Part shown: piece after piece, positions 52,905-62,496 of the stretch
How the letters are laid out: every line of letters starts with the position of its first letter
Numbering within the stretch: the stretch's first letter is position 1
From: Brachybacterium sp. P6-10-X1
Lineage (GTDB): Bacteria; Actinomycetota; Actinomycetes; Actinomycetales; Dermabacteraceae
NCBI RefSeq assembly: GCF_001969445.1
Contig: NZ_CP017297.1
Coordinates: 4,278,001-4,342,000, forward strand
Direction of reading: 5' to 3'
DNA length: 64,000 nucleotides
Made by a program: the position numbers and the translations under genes
The notes under the pieces: generated by a model
What the model saw: the letters and a program-made list of their open reading frames with translations, nothing else
Told to the model about the DNA's origin: nothing
Databases searched by the model: none

Positions 52905-53336
52905 ATGTTCCTCGGCACCTTCACGCCCAAGCTCGACGACAAGGGTCGCCTGATCTTCCCGGCCAAGTTCCGCGACGAGCTCGCCTCGGGACTGGTCATG
53001 ACTCGTGGGCAGGAGCACTGCATCGCCGTGTACCCGCTCGCCGAGTTCCGCCAGAAGCTCGAGGAGGCCCGTCGGGCGCCCACCACCGACCGGCGCACCC
53101 GCGACTACCTGCGTGTGCTGCTGTCCGGAGCGGAGGACGTCATCCCGGACAAGCAGGGCCGCATCACCATCCCGGGCCACCTTCGCGGGTACGCGGACCT
53201 GGACCGGGAATGCGCCGTCATCGGCGCGCTCGATCGACTCGAGATCTGGTCGCTCCCGGCCTGGGAGACCTATCTCGAGCAGAAGGAGGAAGGCTTCGCC
53301 GAGACCTCCGAGGAGGTGGTCCCCGGCTTGTTCTGA
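52905..53336 (+). CDS. mraZ: MraZ, transcriptional regulator of the dcw cluster
   Basis: The 143-residue protein has two AbrB-like swapped-hairpin modules ([13 protein letters not shown] near residue 11, and [12 protein letters not shown] near residue 80). It forms ring oligomers binding the tandem operator just upstream and controls the division/cell-wall operon. It is the first gene of the cluster. Confidence 0.96.
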   Translation: MFLGTFTPKLDDKGRLIFPAKFRDELASGLVMTRGQEHCIAVYPLAEFRQKLEEARRAPTTDRRTRDYLRVLLSGAEDVIPDKQGRITIPGHLRGYADLDRECAVIGALDRLEIWSLPAWETYLEQKEEGFAETSEEVVPGLF

Positions 53337-53372
53337 GCTCGGCCGGACGGACATCCGTCCCGTGAGACCTCT

Positions 53373-53422
53373 CGTCGTTCCCGCCCCGATGCAACTTCCC
53401 CGGTGGCGGGTCGGGAACGACG
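53373..53422 (+). promoter_or_regulatory. long-loop hairpin between mraZ and rsmH
   Basis: A perfect 11-bp inverted repeat (53373-53383 and 53412-53422) with a 28-base loop lies in the 192-base gap. Its inner part can also form a competing CCCGCC/GGCGGG pair, so it may be an attenuator. The rest of the gap shows no gene. Confidence 0.45.
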
Positions 53423-53528
53423 GGGAATCTGACAGGACGGCACCGCGCGACCGGACGGCGGAGCCGAGAGGAGCAGGGGGACCCGGTCCTCGCCCGCAGC
53501 ACACGAACGACCCAGGACAGGGGGGGAC

Positions 53529-54524
53529 ATGGACGAGACGACGGACGGCCCGCCGGCCCGGGACCGACACCTCCCGGTCCTGCTCGCCACGTCGGTCGAG
53601 CTGCTCGTGCCCGCGCTCCAGGAGCCGGGCGCGATCTACGTCGACGCCACCCTGGGAATGGGCGGGCACGCCGCCGCCGTGCTCCGCGCCGCCCCGCAGG
53701 CGCAGCTGGTGGGCATCGACCGTGACCCCCAGGCGCTCGAGCTGGCCCGGCGGCGGCTGGACGGCGAGGGCGTGGGCGACCGCGCCACCCTCGTCCATGC
53801 CACCTACGACGAGATCCCCGACGTGCTGACGGAGCTCGACCTGTCCGGCGCCCACGCCGTGATGATGGATCTGGGCCTGTCCAGCTTCCAGATCGACACC
53901 ACGGATCGCGGCTTCTCCTACGCGGCCGACGCCCCGCTGGACATGCGCATGGACACCGCCTCCGACGGCCCCACGGCCGCGGACCTCCTGCGGGAGCTGC
54001 CTGAGGCGGAGATCTCCCGGATCCTCCACGACCTCGGTGACGAGCGCTTCGCCCGCCGCATCGCGCGCCGCATCGTTCAGCAGCGCGAGACCGCGCCGCT
54101 GGAGCGCAGCGGCGAGCTGGTCGCCCTGCTGGACCGGGCGATCCCCGGCGCCTCCAAGGCCGGCGGCGGCCATCCCGCCAAGCGGACCTTCCAGGCGCTG
54201 CGGATCGCCGTGAACCAGGAGCTCGAGATCCTCGCCTCTGCGCTCGAATCGGCCCTCGACTGCCTGCACGTCGGCGGACGCATCGTCGTGGAGTCCTACC
54301 ACTCGGGTGAGGATCGCCTGGTCAAGACCGCCTTCGCGCGGCGGACCCACTCCTCGGCCCCGCCCGGACTGCCGGTCGAGCTCGACGAGCACCTCCCGAC
54401 GTTCACCCCGCTCGTGCGGGGAGCCCTGAAGGCCGACGACGCCGAACGGGACACCAACTCCCGCGCCGCCTCCGTGCGGCTGCGGGCCCTCACCCGTACC
54501 CGATCCGCCCGGAGAGGTCACTGA
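53529..54524 (+). CDS. rsmH: 16S rRNA (cytosine(1402)-N4)-methyltransferase
   Basis: The 331-residue enzyme methylates C1402 in the ribosomal P-site. It has H-L-P-V-L-L near the start, D-A-T-L-G-M-G-G-H at strand 1, G-I-D-R-D-P at strand 2, the M-M-D-L-G-L-S-S-F-Q and D-M-R-M-D motifs, and S-Y-H-S-G-E-D at the end. AGGACAGGGGGG precedes the ATG. One base separates it from ftsL. Confidence 0.96.
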   Translation: MDETTDGPPARDRHLPVLLATSVELLVPALQEPGAIYVDATLGMGGHAAAVLRAAPQAQLVGIDRDPQALELARRRLDGEGVGDRATLVHATYDEIPDVLTELDLSGAHAVMMDLGLSSFQIDTTDRGFSYAADAPLDMRMDTASDGPTAADLLRELPEAEISRILHDLGDERFARRIARRIVQQRETAPLERSGELVALLDRAIPGASKAGGGHPAKRTFQALRIAVNQELEILASALESALDCLHVGGRIVVESYHSGEDRLVKTAFARRTHSSAPPGLPVELDEHLPTFTPLVRGALKADDAERDTNSRAASVRLRALTRTRSARRGH

Positions 54525-54525
54525 T

Positions 54526-55044
54526 ATGGCCAGCACGTCAGCCGTTCACGCCCCGGCGGTCCGCCCCGCTCGCGGACCGCGATCCTCTGCCGCCCCTCGC
54601 CCGCGCCTGACCGTCGTCGCGGCGCCGCGGACCACCGGCGGCACGATGCCGTTCACCCTCCTGTGCACCCTGATCGTGGTCTCGACGCTGGCCGCGCTGC
54701 TGTACCTGAACATCCAGATGTCCGACACCAGCTACGAGATCACCCGGCTCCAGAGCCAGTCGCAGCGGCTGACCGAGGAGAAGCAGGCGCTCTCGGAGAC
54801 CAACGAGCGCCTGGGCACCCCGCAGTCGCTCGAGCGCCAGGCGCGGGAGCTCGGCATGGTCCCGGTCACCGATCCGGCCTATATCGACCTCGACACGGGC
54901 GAGATCCTCGGCGAGACCTCTCCGGCACAGCAGACTGAGGTCAACCCGGAGCTGGCGGACGTCCCGGCCGAGAAGGCCGTTCCGCCGGCTGAGATCTACG
55001 ACGAGCCCACCACCTACCACGGCATGGGCAACGAGGGAGCCTGA
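54526..55044 (+). CDS. ftsL: cell division protein FtsL-like
   Basis: The 172-residue protein has a basic cytoplasmic start of about 40 residues, one membrane helix (about 41-62) and a coiled-coil segment (about 66-105, I-T-R-L-Q-S-Q-S-Q-R-L-T-E-E-K-Q-A-L). The L-A-R/Q-L-G-M-V-like part follows. An acidic extracytoplasmic tail is longer than typical. Sequence identity is low in this family; assignment rests on topology and position between rsmH and ftsI. Confidence 0.85.
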   Translation: MASTSAVHAPAVRPARGPRSSAAPRPRLTVVAAPRTTGGTMPFTLLCTLIVVSTLAALLYLNIQMSDTSYEITRLQSQSQRLTEEKQALSETNERLGTPQSLERQARELGMVPVTDPAYIDLDTGEILGETSPAQQTEVNPELADVPAEKAVPPAEIYDEPTTYHGMGNEGA

Positions 55045-55046
55045 CC

Positions 55047-56855
55047 ATGGCGCGGTCCCGCACGACCCGGTCCGCCGGGGGCACGCGCCGCCCACGCGGC
55101 GGCAGCACGCGCGACGGCAGCGGCACCCGGGCGGCGACGTCCCGGATCGGGGCGCCGCGCGTCCGCCACCGCCTGCTGATCTGCATGATCCTCGTCGCCG
55201 TGCTGATGATCTCCGGACGACTGGTCTGGGTCCAGGGCCTCGATGCCAGCGCCCGCGCCCAGGAGGCCATCGAGCAGCGCACCGTCACCCGCTCGATCCC
55301 CGCCCTGCGCGGAGACATCCTGGACCGCGACGGCACCACCATGGCCAGCTCCGTGGAACGGTACGACCTCTGGGTGAACCAGCTGCAGGTCGACCAGTAC
55401 CGCCAGGGCGCCGACGAGGGCCCCACCGGCATCGAGGCCGCCGCCCAGGAGCTCGCCCCCGTGCTCGGCTGGTCGATCAGCGACACCGAGAAGGCGCTGA
55501 CCGGCGACCGCGGTTTCGTCTACCTCTCCAAGAACGTCGAGCCCAAGGTGCGCGATGCGGCCCTCGCCCTGAAGATCCCGGGCATCGGCGCGGACCGGGT
55601 CGCCGACCGCATCTACCCCTCCGGCTCGGTGGGCGGCAACGTCCTCGGCTTCGTCGGCGCCGACGGAACGCCCCTGGCCGGCGTCGAGTACTCCTACGAC
55701 GACACGCTCAGCGGCACCGACGGCGAGCGGACCTATGAGCGTGGCGCCGGCGGCCAGATCATCCCGACCGGCGAGCAGCACACCACCCCTGCGGTCGACG
55801 GCAGCGATCTGCTGCTGACCATCGACCGCGACCTGCAGTGGAAGGCGCAGCAGATCGTCGCCGGGGCCGTGGACAAGTGGGGCGCCGAGGGCGGCAGCGC
55901 CGTCGTGCTGAACTCGCACAGTGGTGAGGTCCTGGCCCTGGCCGAGTACCCCTCCTACGACCCCAACGCCCCCCAGGAGGACGAGTACCTCGGCAATCGG
56001 TCGATCTCGAACGTCTTCGAACCCGGCTCGACGGGCAAGCTGTTCACGCTCGCCGCCGCCCTCGAGGAGGGCACGGCGACCCCGGACTCCGAGTACGAGG
56101 TCCCTTACGAGCAGTACTTCGAGGGGGAGCGCATCAAGGACTCCCACTACCATCCGGACCAGCAGCTCACCCTCGCGGGCGTGCTCAAGCACAGCTCGAA
56201 CGTCGGCACCGTGCAGATCGCCGAGGAGATGTCCCCGCAGGTCCGCTACGACTACCTGCGGGCCTTCGGGCTCGGCGAGCCGACCGGCGTGCAGCTGCCC
56301 GGCGAGTCCGCCGGCACCGTGCACCCGCCGGAGGACTGGAACGGCCGCACCCGGTACACCACCGCCTTCGGGCAGGGCTACAACGTCAACGCCCTGCAGA
56401 TGGTCTCCGCCGTCGGCACGTTCGCCAACGACGGGGTGCGCGTCCAGCCCTCCCTCGTCTCCGGGGTCCGGCAGGACGACGGCACCGTGCGGCCGGTGGG
56501 CCAGCCCGAGAGCACCCGGGTGATCTCCTCCGAGACCGCCGCGACCATGCGCACGATGATGGACAACGACGTCGACGAGGAGAAGGACCGCGCCGCCGTG
56601 AGCGGCTACGCCACGGCCGGCAAGACCGGCACCGCGCAGGTCGCCGACGGCACCTACACCGCGTCCTTCATCGGCTACGCCCCGGCGGACGACCCCGACA
56701 TCGTCATCGGCGTGTTCGTCTTCGGCCTGAACTCGTTCATCTCCGGCAGCCGCGCCGCCTCCCCGGCGTTCTCCGAGCTGATGACCTTCACCCTGCAGAA
56801 CCAGGGCATCCCGCCGACCGGGGTCCCCGGTCGTGAACTCGAGAACGAGTGGTGA
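55047..56855 (+). CDS. ftsI: peptidoglycan transpeptidase FtsI (class B PBP3)
   Basis: The 602-residue septal transpeptidase has a basic start, one membrane helix (about 46-63), a PBP dimerisation region (R-G-D-I-L-D-R-D-G near 90) and the penicillin-binding domain. Active-site motifs are S328-T-G-K331, S383-S-N385 and K526-T-G-T529. It lies two bases after ftsL. It works with FtsW, encoded downstream. Confidence 0.97.
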   Translation: MARSRTTRSAGGTRRPRGGSTRDGSGTRAATSRIGAPRVRHRLLICMILVAVLMISGRLVWVQGLDASARAQEAIEQRTVTRSIPALRGDILDRDGTTMASSVERYDLWVNQLQVDQYRQGADEGPTGIEAAAQELAPVLGWSISDTEKALTGDRGFVYLSKNVEPKVRDAALALKIPGIGADRVADRIYPSGSVGGNVLGFVGADGTPLAGVEYSYDDTLSGTDGERTYERGAGGQIIPTGEQHTTPAVDGSDLLLTIDRDLQWKAQQIVAGAVDKWGAEGGSAVVLNSHSGEVLALAEYPSYDPNAPQEDEYLGNRSISNVFEPGSTGKLFTLAAALEEGTATPDSEYEVPYEQYFEGERIKDSHYHPDQQLTLAGVLKHSSNVGTVQIAEEMSPQVRYDYLRAFGLGEPTGVQLPGESAGTVHPPEDWNGRTRYTTAFGQGYNVNALQMVSAVGTFANDGVRVQPSLVSGVRQDDGTVRPVGQPESTRVISSETAATMRTMMDNDVDEEKDRAAVSGYATAGKTGTAQVADGTYTASFIGYAPADDPDIVIGVFVFGLNSFISGSRAASPAFSELMTFTLQNQGIPPTGVPGRELENEW

Positions 56856-56862
56856 GCGCCTC

Positions 56863-58434
56863 ATGACCGCGCAGCGCGATCCCGCCCCCGAGCCGCCCCG
56901 GCCGCGCCGCCCCCTCGGCGCGACCGCGGCAGCCCTCGCCGCCGCCCTCGGGGCCGAGGCCCCCTCGACCGACCTGACCGTCACCGGGGTCACGCTGGAC
57001 TCCCGCAGCGTCGCCCCCGGGGAGCTCTGGTGCGCGCTGCCGGGGGCCAACGCCCACGGCGCCGACTTCGCGGCCCAGGCGAGCGCTCGCGGAGCGGTGC
57101 TGGCGCTCACCGATCCCACCGGGGCCGGGCGCTGCCGCGACGCCGGTCTGCCCACCCTCGTCGTCGCCGACCCGCGCGAGGCCACCGCCCGGGCCGCGGC
57201 CCTGGTCCAGGGCCGACCCGCCGAGCGCCTGGCCACCCTCGGAGTGACCGGCACCAACGGGAAGACCTCCGTGACCACGGTCGTCACCCGCTCCCTGGAC
57301 GCCCTCGGCGTCGCCGCCGGCATGATCGGCACCAGCGGCACCACCTACCGCGACGAGGCCGGCAGTGATCACGCCATCGCGACCGTCCGCACCACCCCGG
57401 AGTCCCCCGAGCTGCACGGCATCCTCGCTCGCATGCTCGAGGACCGGGTCCAGGTGGCCTCCATGGAGGTCTCCAGCCACGCGCTGGTCCTGCACCGGGC
57501 CGACGAAGTCGTCTTCGACGTCGCCTGCTTCACCAACCTCACCCAGGACCATCTCGACTTCCACGGCACCATGGAGGCCTACTACGAGGCCAAGCGACGC
57601 CTGTTCACCCCGGAGCACTCGCGCCGCGGCATCGTCTGCGTCGACGACGAGTGGGGCCGGCGCCTGGCCCGCGAGGCGCGGGTCCCCGTCACCACCTACG
57701 CCACGGCGCCCGACGCCGTGGCCGACCACAGGGTCCGCGAGATCGTCCCCGAGGGCTACGGCAGCACCTTCACCGTCGAGGGCCCGGAGGGGACGCGGAC
57801 GCTGCACGCCGCGCTGCCCGGACGCCACTACGTCGCCAACACCCTCGCCGCCGAGCTGCTGCTGGCCGGTATCGGCCGGCACGGCCCCGAGGTCGCCCGT
57901 GCCCTCGGTGAGGCCGGGACGGTCCCCGGCCGCATGGAGCTGGTCGTCCGCGCCCCGATCCGCGGCGTGGTCGACTACTCCCACACCGCCGCTGCTCTCG
58001 AGCAGGCCCTGACCACCCTGCGCGCCGTGCCCGGCACCCGCCGGCTGATCGTCGTCATGGGCGCCGGCGGCGACCGCGACCGGGGCAAGCGGCCCGCCAT
58101 GGGAGAGGCCGCCGCTCGCCTGGCCGACGTGGTCATCATCACGGACGACAACCCCCGCACGGAGGACCCCGCGGAGATCCGCCGAGCCGTCCGCGCGGGC
58201 ATTCCCGCCACGGCGAATGCGCAGGTCCACGAGGTCGACGGACGCGGGCCCGCGATCGAGCTGGCCGCCGACCTGGCCGACGTGTCCGACACCATCCTGG
58301 TCGCCGGCAAGGGCGCCGAGACGGGGCAGCAGATCGGCGGTATCGTCCATCCGTTCGATGACCGTCTCCGCCTGCGCACCGCGTTGGCCGGCCCTGGCGG
58401 CACGGGCGACGACGACACGGACGGAGAACGCTGA
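56863..58434 (+). CDS. murE: UDP-MurNAc-tripeptide synthetase (meso-DAP-adding)
   Basis: The 523-residue cytosolic ligase adds the third residue to UDP-MurNAc-L-Ala-D-Glu. The P-loop G-T-N-G-K-T is at 130-135. D429-N-P-R432 is the motif of meso-DAP-adding MurE, in contrast to D/N-P-A of lysine-adding enzymes, consistent with DapA, DapB and DapF here. ATG 56863 is used; the frame reaches into ftsI. Confidence 0.96.
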   Translation: MTAQRDPAPEPPRPRRPLGATAAALAAALGAEAPSTDLTVTGVTLDSRSVAPGELWCALPGANAHGADFAAQASARGAVLALTDPTGAGRCRDAGLPTLVVADPREATARAAALVQGRPAERLATLGVTGTNGKTSVTTVVTRSLDALGVAAGMIGTSGTTYRDEAGSDHAIATVRTTPESPELHGILARMLEDRVQVASMEVSSHALVLHRADEVVFDVACFTNLTQDHLDFHGTMEAYYEAKRRLFTPEHSRRGIVCVDDEWGRRLAREARVPVTTYATAPDAVADHRVREIVPEGYGSTFTVEGPEGTRTLHAALPGRHYVANTLAAELLLAGIGRHGPEVARALGEAGTVPGRMELVVRAPIRGVVDYSHTAAALEQALTTLRAVPGTRRLIVVMGAGGDRDRGKRPAMGEAAARLADVVIITDDNPRTEDPAEIRRAVRAGIPATANAQVHEVDGRGPAIELAADLADVSDTILVAGKGAETGQQIGGIVHPFDDRLRLRTALAGPGGTGDDDTDGER

Positions 58435-58436
58435 CC

Positions 58437-59909
58437 ATGCTGCAGATCACGGCACGGGAGATCGCCGACATCACCGGCGGTCGCCTGGTGGCCGGAGCCA
58501 CCGGGGACGAGCTCGTCACCGGGACGGCCCGGATCGACTCCCGCGAGGTCGTCGGCGGAGACCTCTTCGCCGCCTTCCCCGGGGAGCACGTCGACGGGCA
58601 CGGGTACGCCGCCGCCGCGCAGCAGGCCGGGGCCGCGCTGGCCCTGGTCTCCCGGGAGACCGCCGCCCCGGCGGTGCTGGTCCAGGACGTCCGCACGGCC
58701 CTGTGGGATCTCGCCCACGCCCAGCTGGAGCGCGCCCGGGGCGAGAACCCCGAGCTGGTGGTCCTCGCGATCACCGGCAGCGCCGGCAAGACCGGCACCA
58801 AGGACCTGCTCGGCACGATCCTGCGCACGGCCGGCGAGACGATCGCCCCGGCCGGCAGCTTCAACAACGAGCTCGGTCTGCCGCTGACGGTGCTGCGCCT
58901 CACCGCGAGCACCCGCTTCCTGGTCCTCGAGATGGGCGCGCGCGGCATCGGCCACGTCGCCCAGCTGACCGCCATCGCCCGCCCCGACATCTCCCTGGTC
59001 CTCAACGTCGGCAGCGCCCACCTCGGGGAGTTCGGCAGTGTCGAGGGAATCGCGCGCGCCAAGGGCGAGCTGGTCGAGGCGCTGACCCCTGCGGGCCGCG
59101 CCGTCCTGAACGCCGAGGACCGCCTGGTCGCCGCCATGGCCGAGCGCAGCAGCGCCCCCGTCCTCACATGGGGCTTCACCACCGGTGAGGTGCGCGGACA
59201 GGAGCTCACGCTGGACGACGACGCCCGCGTCGCCTTCACCCTCGTCGTCCCCGAGGGCCTGCGGACCCTGGGCGGGACGCCGATCACGGCCGGCCGCTTC
59301 GCCGTCCGGCCCGATCTGATGGGCGAGCACCAGGCCGCGAACGTCCTGGCCGCCCTGGCCGCCGCGCTGAGCGCCGGCGTCGACCCCGGCGCGGCCGCGG
59401 CCGCGCTCGACGGGGCCAAGCTCGCCTCCGGCCAGCGGATGGAGGCCCTGCGCGCCGGCGGGGTGCTGGTGATCAACGACGCCTACAACGCCAATCCCGA
59501 TTCGATGCGCCAGGCGCTGAAGACCCTCGCCCACCTCGGACGCGGTCGCCGCACCATCGCCGTGCTCGGCGAGATGCTGGAGATGGGTCCGGACACCATC
59601 GCTCTGCACGACGAGATCGGCCGTCTCGCGGTGCGGCTGAACATCGGCCAGCTGTACGTGATCGGCGACGGCGCGGCCCCTATCCACCACGGCGCCAGCC
59701 TCGAGGGCAGCTTCGGCGGGGAGTCCGAGTACCTCGACACCGCGGACGACGCGATCACCGTGCTGAAGGAGACCCTGGCGCCCGGCGACGTGGTGCTCCT
59801 GAAGTCCTCCCGGGACGCCGGCCTCCGGCAGATCGCCCGCCCTCTCATCGACCATCTGGGACGATGTGAGACGCCCGAGGGACGGGCGGACGGAGGGGAC
59901 GACGCATGA
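58437..59909 (+). CDS. murF: UDP-MurNAc-tripeptide--D-alanyl-D-alanine ligase
   Basis: The 490-residue ligase adds D-Ala-D-Ala to the precursor. ATP site G-S-A-G-K-T-G-T is at 114-121, with D-A-Y-N-A-N-P-D-S-M near residue 345. It starts two bases after murE and its stop overlaps the mraY ATG (ATGA). Confidence 0.96.
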   Translation: MLQITAREIADITGGRLVAGATGDELVTGTARIDSREVVGGDLFAAFPGEHVDGHGYAAAAQQAGAALALVSRETAAPAVLVQDVRTALWDLAHAQLERARGENPELVVLAITGSAGKTGTKDLLGTILRTAGETIAPAGSFNNELGLPLTVLRLTASTRFLVLEMGARGIGHVAQLTAIARPDISLVLNVGSAHLGEFGSVEGIARAKGELVEALTPAGRAVLNAEDRLVAAMAERSSAPVLTWGFTTGEVRGQELTLDDDARVAFTLVVPEGLRTLGGTPITAGRFAVRPDLMGEHQAANVLAALAAALSAGVDPGAAAAALDGAKLASGQRMEALRAGGVLVINDAYNANPDSMRQALKTLAHLGRGRRTIAVLGEMLEMGPDTIALHDEIGRLAVRLNIGQLYVIGDGAAPIHHGASLEGSFGGESEYLDTADDAITVLKETLAPGDVVLLKSSRDAGLRQIARPLIDHLGRCETPEGRADGGDDA

Positions 59910-61006
59910 TCGCGATCATCATCGCGGGAGCCGCCTCTCTCGCCCTGTCCATCCTCGGCACCCCGCTGTTCATCAAGCTGCTGGTCAAGAAGAGCTACGG
60001 CCAGTTCGTCCGCGACGACGGCCCCACCTCCCACGCCACCAAGCGCGGCACGCCCACCATGGGCGGTGTCGCCATCATCCTGGCCACCTTGCTCGCCTAC
60101 GGCCTCTCCCACCTGCTCACCCAGACCTGGCCGAGCGTCTCGGTGCTGCTGGTGCTGTTCCTCATGGTGGGTCTCGGCGTCGTCGGCTTCCTCGACGACT
60201 ACCTCAAGATCGCCCAGCAGCGCAGCCTGGGGCTCCGCCCCCGCGCGAAGCTGCTCGGCCAGTTCCTGGTCGCCACGGCCTTCGCCGTGCTCGCCCTGCT
60301 GTTCCCCGACGGCACCGGGAACACCCCGGCCTCCACGCAGATCTCCTTCGTCCGCGACATCGAGTGGCTCGACCTCGCCTTCGCCGGGACCGTGGTCGGT
60401 TTCATCCTCTTCGCCATCTGGGCGAACTTCCTGGTCGCCGCGTGGTCCAACGGCGTGAACCTCACCGACGGGCTCGACGGTCTGGCCAGCGGGGCGACCA
60501 TCATCTTCACCGCCGCCTATCTCGTCATCTCCTTCTGGCAGTGGCGCCAGGTGTGCAACGTCGACCTCGACGCCGGGGGAGTGGTGCACTGCTACGCCTC
60601 CCGCGATCCGCTGGACGTCGCCGTCCTGTGCGCCGCGATCATCGGGGCCTGCGTCGGCTTCCTGTGGTGGAACACCTCGCCCGCGAAGATCTTCATGGGC
60701 GACACCGGCTCCCTCGCGCTCGGCGGCGCGATCGCCGGACTGACCATCGTCTCGCGCACCGAGGTCCTCGGCGCCATCATCGGCGGCCTGTTCGTCCTCA
60801 TCTCGCTGTCGGTGATCATCCAGGTCGGCAGCTTCAAGATGACCGGCAAGCGCGTGTTCCGGATGGCACCGCTGCAGCACCACTTCGAGCTCAAGGGCTG
60901 GAACGAGGTCACCATCGTGGTGCGCTTCTGGATCGTCGCCGGCATCCTCGCCGGCGTCGGCCTGGGCATCTTCTACCTCGACGCCCTGCCGAGGCTCACC
61001 TCATGA
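59906..61006 (+). CDS. mraY: phospho-MurNAc-pentapeptide-transferase
   Basis: The 366-residue membrane enzyme transfers phospho-MurNAc-pentapeptide to undecaprenyl phosphate (lipid I). About ten helices are predicted. Motifs are H-A-T-K-R-G-T-P-T-M-G-G near residue 45, D-D-Y-L-K near 95 and N-L-T-D-G-L-D-G-L near 190. A 20-residue extracytoplasmic loop (C-N-V-D-L-D-A-G-G) with cysteines is present. It overlaps murF and murD by four bases each. Confidence 0.97.
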   Translation: MIAIIIAGAASLALSILGTPLFIKLLVKKSYGQFVRDDGPTSHATKRGTPTMGGVAIILATLLAYGLSHLLTQTWPSVSVLLVLFLMVGLGVVGFLDDYLKIAQQRSLGLRPRAKLLGQFLVATAFAVLALLFPDGTGNTPASTQISFVRDIEWLDLAFAGTVVGFILFAIWANFLVAAWSNGVNLTDGLDGLASGATIIFTAAYLVISFWQWRQVCNVDLDAGGVVHCYASRDPLDVAVLCAAIIGACVGFLWWNTSPAKIFMGDTGSLALGGAIAGLTIVSRTEVLGAIIGGLFVLISLSVIIQVGSFKMTGKRVFRMAPLQHHFELKGWNEVTIVVRFWIVAGILAGVGLGIFYLDALPRLTS

Positions 61007-62496
61007 GCGCGCCCGTCGCGGATCGTCCCTGGCCCGGACTCGACGTCTCCGGGGTGTCGATCCTGGTCGCCGGGTTCGGCGTCTCCGGCTACGCGGTGGC
61101 CGACCAGACCATGCAGCGCGGCGCCGACGTGCTCGTCGTCGACGGCGCCGAGACCCCTGAGATCCGCGAGCGTGCCGAGGTCCTCGAGGTCCTCGGCGTC
61201 GAGGTCCGTCTGGGCGGCGAGCACGCCCTCGTCCTGCCGAGCGACCGCGCCGTCGACCTCGTGGTCACCTCGCCCGGCTGGCGCCCCGACCAGCCCTTGC
61301 TGGCCGCCGCGGCCGCAGCGGGGATCCCGATCTGGAGCGAGGTCGAGCTGGCCCGGCGCATGCAGAGCGCCGACGGCCCCGACTGGCTGGCCGTCACCGG
61401 CACCAACGGCAAGACCACCACGGTCACCATGCTCGAATCGATCCTCCAGCAGGCGGGACTGCGCGCCGTCGCCTGCGGCAACGTGGGCCTTCCCGTGATC
61501 GAGGCGGCCCTGGACCCCGAGGGCTTCGACGTGCTCGCCATCGAGCTCTCCAGCTTCCAGCTGCACTGGACCGAGCACCTGGACTGCGAGGCGGCAGCCG
61601 TGCTGAACGTCAGCCCCGACCATCTGGACTGGCACGGCGGTGCCGCGGAGTACGCCCGCGCCAAGGGCCGGATCTTCGAGGGTGTGAGCACCGCCTGCGT
61701 CTACAACACGGCCGACGTGATCACCCGGGAGCTGGTCGAGGACGCCGACGTCCGCGAGGGCGCCCGCGCCGTCGGCCTCACGCTGGGATCCCCGGGGCTC
61801 TCCGAGCTCGGGGTCGTCGACGGCATGCTCGTCGACCGGGCGTTCCTCACCCAGCGGCGCACGTCCGCGGCGGAGCTCGCGACCCTCGAGGACCTCGCGC
61901 ACCTGGGCCCGCAGGGCGCCGGCCCCCACGTCGTGCTCGACGCCCTCGCCGCCGCGGCCCTGGCCCGCGCCCACGGCATCCAGGCGATCGCGATCCGCGA
62001 CGGGCTGCGGGCCTACCGGATGGGCAGCCACCGCGCCCAGCTGCTGGCCACGATCGAGGGCATCAGCTACGTCGATGACACCAAGGCCACCAACCCCGCG
62101 GCCGCCTCCGCCTCGCTGCGCGCGGCCGAGCGGATCGTGTGGATCGCCGGCGGCGACACCAAGGGCGCGGACCTCGACGAGCTCGTCGGCCAGGTCCGCG
62201 ACCGGCTGGTCGGGGTGGTCCTGCTGGGGGCCGACGAGCGGCCGTTCACCGCTGCCCTGACGCGACACGCCCCCGAGGTCCCCGTCCGCCGGGTCGATCC
62301 GGGTGACACTGACGACGTCGCCGGGCGCTCCCGACTCATGGAGGACGCGGTGCGGGCCGCACGATCCCTCGCCTCGGCCGGGGACGTGGTGCTGCTGGCA
62401 CCGGCCGCAGCCTCCATCGATCAGTTCCGTGACTATGCGGAACGGGGGGATCTGTTCGCGGCGGCCGTGACCCGAGGGCCAGGAGCGAGCTCATGA
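61003..62496 (+). CDS. murD: UDP-N-acetylmuramoyl-L-alanine--D-glutamate ligase
   Basis: The 497-residue ligase adds D-Glu to UDP-MurNAc-L-Ala. The P-loop G-T-N-G-K-T-T-T is at 133-140, with a Rossmann start G-F-G-V-S-G and the conserved Y-V-D-D-T-K-A-T-N-P-A-A near residue 350. ATG 61003 overlaps the mraY stop; the end overlaps the ftsW ATG. Confidence 0.96.
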   Translation: MSAPVADRPWPGLDVSGVSILVAGFGVSGYAVADQTMQRGADVLVVDGAETPEIRERAEVLEVLGVEVRLGGEHALVLPSDRAVDLVVTSPGWRPDQPLLAAAAAAGIPIWSEVELARRMQSADGPDWLAVTGTNGKTTTVTMLESILQQAGLRAVACGNVGLPVIEAALDPEGFDVLAIELSSFQLHWTEHLDCEAAAVLNVSPDHLDWHGGAAEYARAKGRIFEGVSTACVYNTADVITRELVEDADVREGARAVGLTLGSPGLSELGVVDGMLVDRAFLTQRRTSAAELATLEDLAHLGPQGAGPHVVLDALAAAALARAHGIQAIAIRDGLRAYRMGSHRAQLLATIEGISYVDDTKATNPAAASASLRAAERIVWIAGGDTKGADLDELVGQVRDRLVGVVLLGADERPFTAALTRHAPEVPVRRVDPGDTDDVAGRSRLMEDAVRAARSLASAGDVVLLAPAAASIDQFRDYAERGDLFAAAVTRGPGASS

